This document shows positions 19,835-20,556 of a stretch of DNA of 20,556 nucleotides, one piece after another. The notes under the pieces are model-generated. The model was not told where the DNA came from. It saw only the letters and a program-made list of their open reading frames with translations, and did no database searches. This stretch comes from Candidatus Parvarchaeota archaeon (GTDB lineage Archaea > Micrarchaeota > Micrarchaeia > Anstonellales > VGKX01). The translations under genes and the position numbers were made by a program. The stretch is taken from contig VGKX01000004.1 in NCBI GenBank assembly GCA_016866895.1, forward strand, positions 1 through 20,556. The letters are read 5' to 3'. Positions within the stretch are counted from its first letter, which is position 1. Every line of letters starts with the position of its first letter.

Positions 19835-19996
19835 ATGAGCAAGTTTTTGAGGGTAAAGTGCGAATGCGGGAACGAGCAGAACATCTTTGGGAACGCAACA
19901 AGCGAAGTCAACTGCCTTGTTTGCGGAAGCCTGATTGCAAAGCCGACTGGCGCCAGGGTGCGCATAGTAGGCGGCAAGATTGTCAAAGTCATGTAG
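19835..19996 (+). CDS. rps27e: Small ribosomal subunit protein eS27 (S27e)
   Basis: Zinc-ribbon ribosomal protein of the 30S subunit. It has 53 residues from ATG 19835: SKFLRVKCECGNEQNIFGNA, then NCLVCGSLIAKPTGARVRIV. Zinc ligands are C9 and C11 in KCECG and the C-L-V-C pair. The first pair is CxC, where most relatives have CxxC (for example CPDCG), so one spacer residue is missing. GGAG lies about nine bases before the start. It is 65 bases after rpl44e and 43 bases before aif2a. Confidence 0.94.
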   Translation: MSKFLRVKCECGNEQNIFGNATSEVNCLVCGSLIAKPTGARVRIVGGKIVKVM

Positions 19997-20016
19997 GCTT
20001 GCCAGAAATGGCAGGC
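19997..20016 (+). other. Hairpin with GAAA tetraloop between rps27e and aif2a
   Basis: GCTTGCCA (19997-20004) pairs over eight positions (one G-U) with TGGCAGGC (20009-20016) around a GAAA loop, a stable GNRA form. It begins at the base after the rps27e stop and ends 23 bases before the aif2a ATG. No T-tract follows. It may set mRNA ends or modulate aif2a translation. Confidence 0.5.
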
Positions 20017-20039
20017 AAATGCCCTAAGGATTGGTAGAA

Positions 20040-20556
20040 ATGGCTGATGCGCAAAACCAGATGCCGGAGCAGGACGAGCTTGTGCTTGCGGTAATCAAAA
20101 AAATAATGCCCTACGGCGCGTTTTGCGCCCTTGAGGAATATGGCAACAGGGAGGCCTTTGTCCACATATCCGAAGTCGCCCCAAGATGGATAAAAAATAT
20201 TCATGAGTTTTTGCACGAGGGCCAGAAGGTCGTGGCAAAAATCTACCAGCTTGTGCCTGAAAAAAACCAGATTGACCTGTCCCTAAAGCGCGTGTCAGAA
20301 GCCGAGCGCAAAAGGAAGCTTGAAATGGTCAAGCGCACGCGCAGGGCCGACAAGCTGTTTGAAGTGGCCGTTGCACAGTCCAAGATAAGCCCTTCGGAAG
20401 TTTTGGCTGCAAAAACCAAAATACTCTCAAAGTATGGAGACATGTTTGATGCGCTTGAGGAAATTTCCGTAAGCGGCGAGGAGGCCATAAAAGACCTGAA
20501 GCTTGACCGCGGGCTTGCAAAGGCACTGCTTGGCATTGCACAGAAAAACATCAAGC
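20040..20556 (+). CDS. aif2a: Translation initiation factor aIF2 subunit alpha, truncated by the window edge
   Basis: Alpha subunit of the aIF2 complex that brings initiator tRNA to the ribosome. The ATG at 20040 opens 172 codons running off the right edge without a stop; the full protein is usually about 260-270 residues. An N-terminal S1 (OB-fold) domain spans about residues 12-85 (LAVIKKIMPYGAFCALEEYG, AFVHISEVAPRWIKNI, HEGQKVVAKI, NQIDLSLKRVS), followed by the helical domain (RKRKLEMVKRTRRADKL onward). The first 10 residues (ADAQNQMPEQ) are a slightly long lead-in. It closes the visible part of the replication-translation operon; nop10 is often the next gene in archaea. Confidence 0.95.
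   Translation, partial: MADAQNQMPEQDELVLAVIKKIMPYGAFCALEEYGNREAFVHISEVAPRWIKNIHEFLHEGQKVVAKIYQLVPEKNQIDLSLKRVSEAERKRKLEMVKRTRRADKLFEVAVAQSKISPSEVLAAKTKILSKYGDMFDALEEISVSGEEAIKDLKLDRGLAKALLGIAQKNIK

Overview
The window is archaeal. The evidence is a GINS51-type replication factor, a two-subunit archaeal/eukaryotic primase, ribosomal proteins L44e and S27e, aIF2-alpha, deoxyhypusine synthase, LysW-carrier amino acid biosynthesis, GGTGAT-like ribosome binding sites, and TATA boxes about 25 bases before start codons (leaderless genes). Gene spacing is tight. The lineage cannot be fixed from this window. A euryarchaeal or DPANN-type genome with retained biosynthesis is my guess, held weakly.

Bases 1-6152, all minus strand, hold a LysW-dependent lysine/arginine cluster. 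In transcription order it reads lysW copy 2, lysX copy 2, lysW copy 1, lysX copy 1, lysY, lysZ, lysJ, and the first 63 codons of lysK, which leaves the window at base 1. Amino-acyl substrate is loaded on the C-terminal Glu of LysW by LysX, phosphorylated (LysZ), reduced (LysY), transaminated (LysJ) and released (LysK). The unusual part is that both carrier and ligase are doubled, as two W+X pairs whose ligases differ in the loops expected to select substrate. LysJ also carries a roughly 55-residue Gln/Ser/Thr-rich insertion.

Bases 6153-9497 hold a degenerate methyltransferase-like protein and an unrecognised 326-residue protein, both minus strand and leaderless with near-identical promoters. 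Next come an Lrp/AsnC regulator (minus) and a divergent VUT/YhhQ queuosine-precursor transporter (plus). An 18-base motif occurs both upstream of the lys cluster and between lrp and the transporter gene, suggesting an Lrp operator.

Bases 9498-12196 (plus) hold three tandem hairpin repeats abutting a tRNA-Pro(TGG), a two-TM protein of unknown function, and a pyrE-pyrF pair that completes UMP synthesis and looks bacterial-type rather than typically archaeal. A RelE/ParE-type toxin with a ribbon-helix-helix-like antitoxin follows on the minus strand (12265-12783). A 409-base gap with short repeats comes next.

Bases 13193-15139 (plus) encode NAD(P)H-hydrate dehydratase and deoxyhypusine synthase. 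A small conserved archaeal protein (minus) and a divergent winged-helix regulator share a promoter region with a 22-base tandem repeat.

Bases 16032-20556 (plus) form one compact operon: a membrane protein of unknown function, priL, priS, gins51, rpl44e, rps27e and aif2a (cut by the right edge). This is the known archaeal link between replication and translation genes, here with both primase subunits together.
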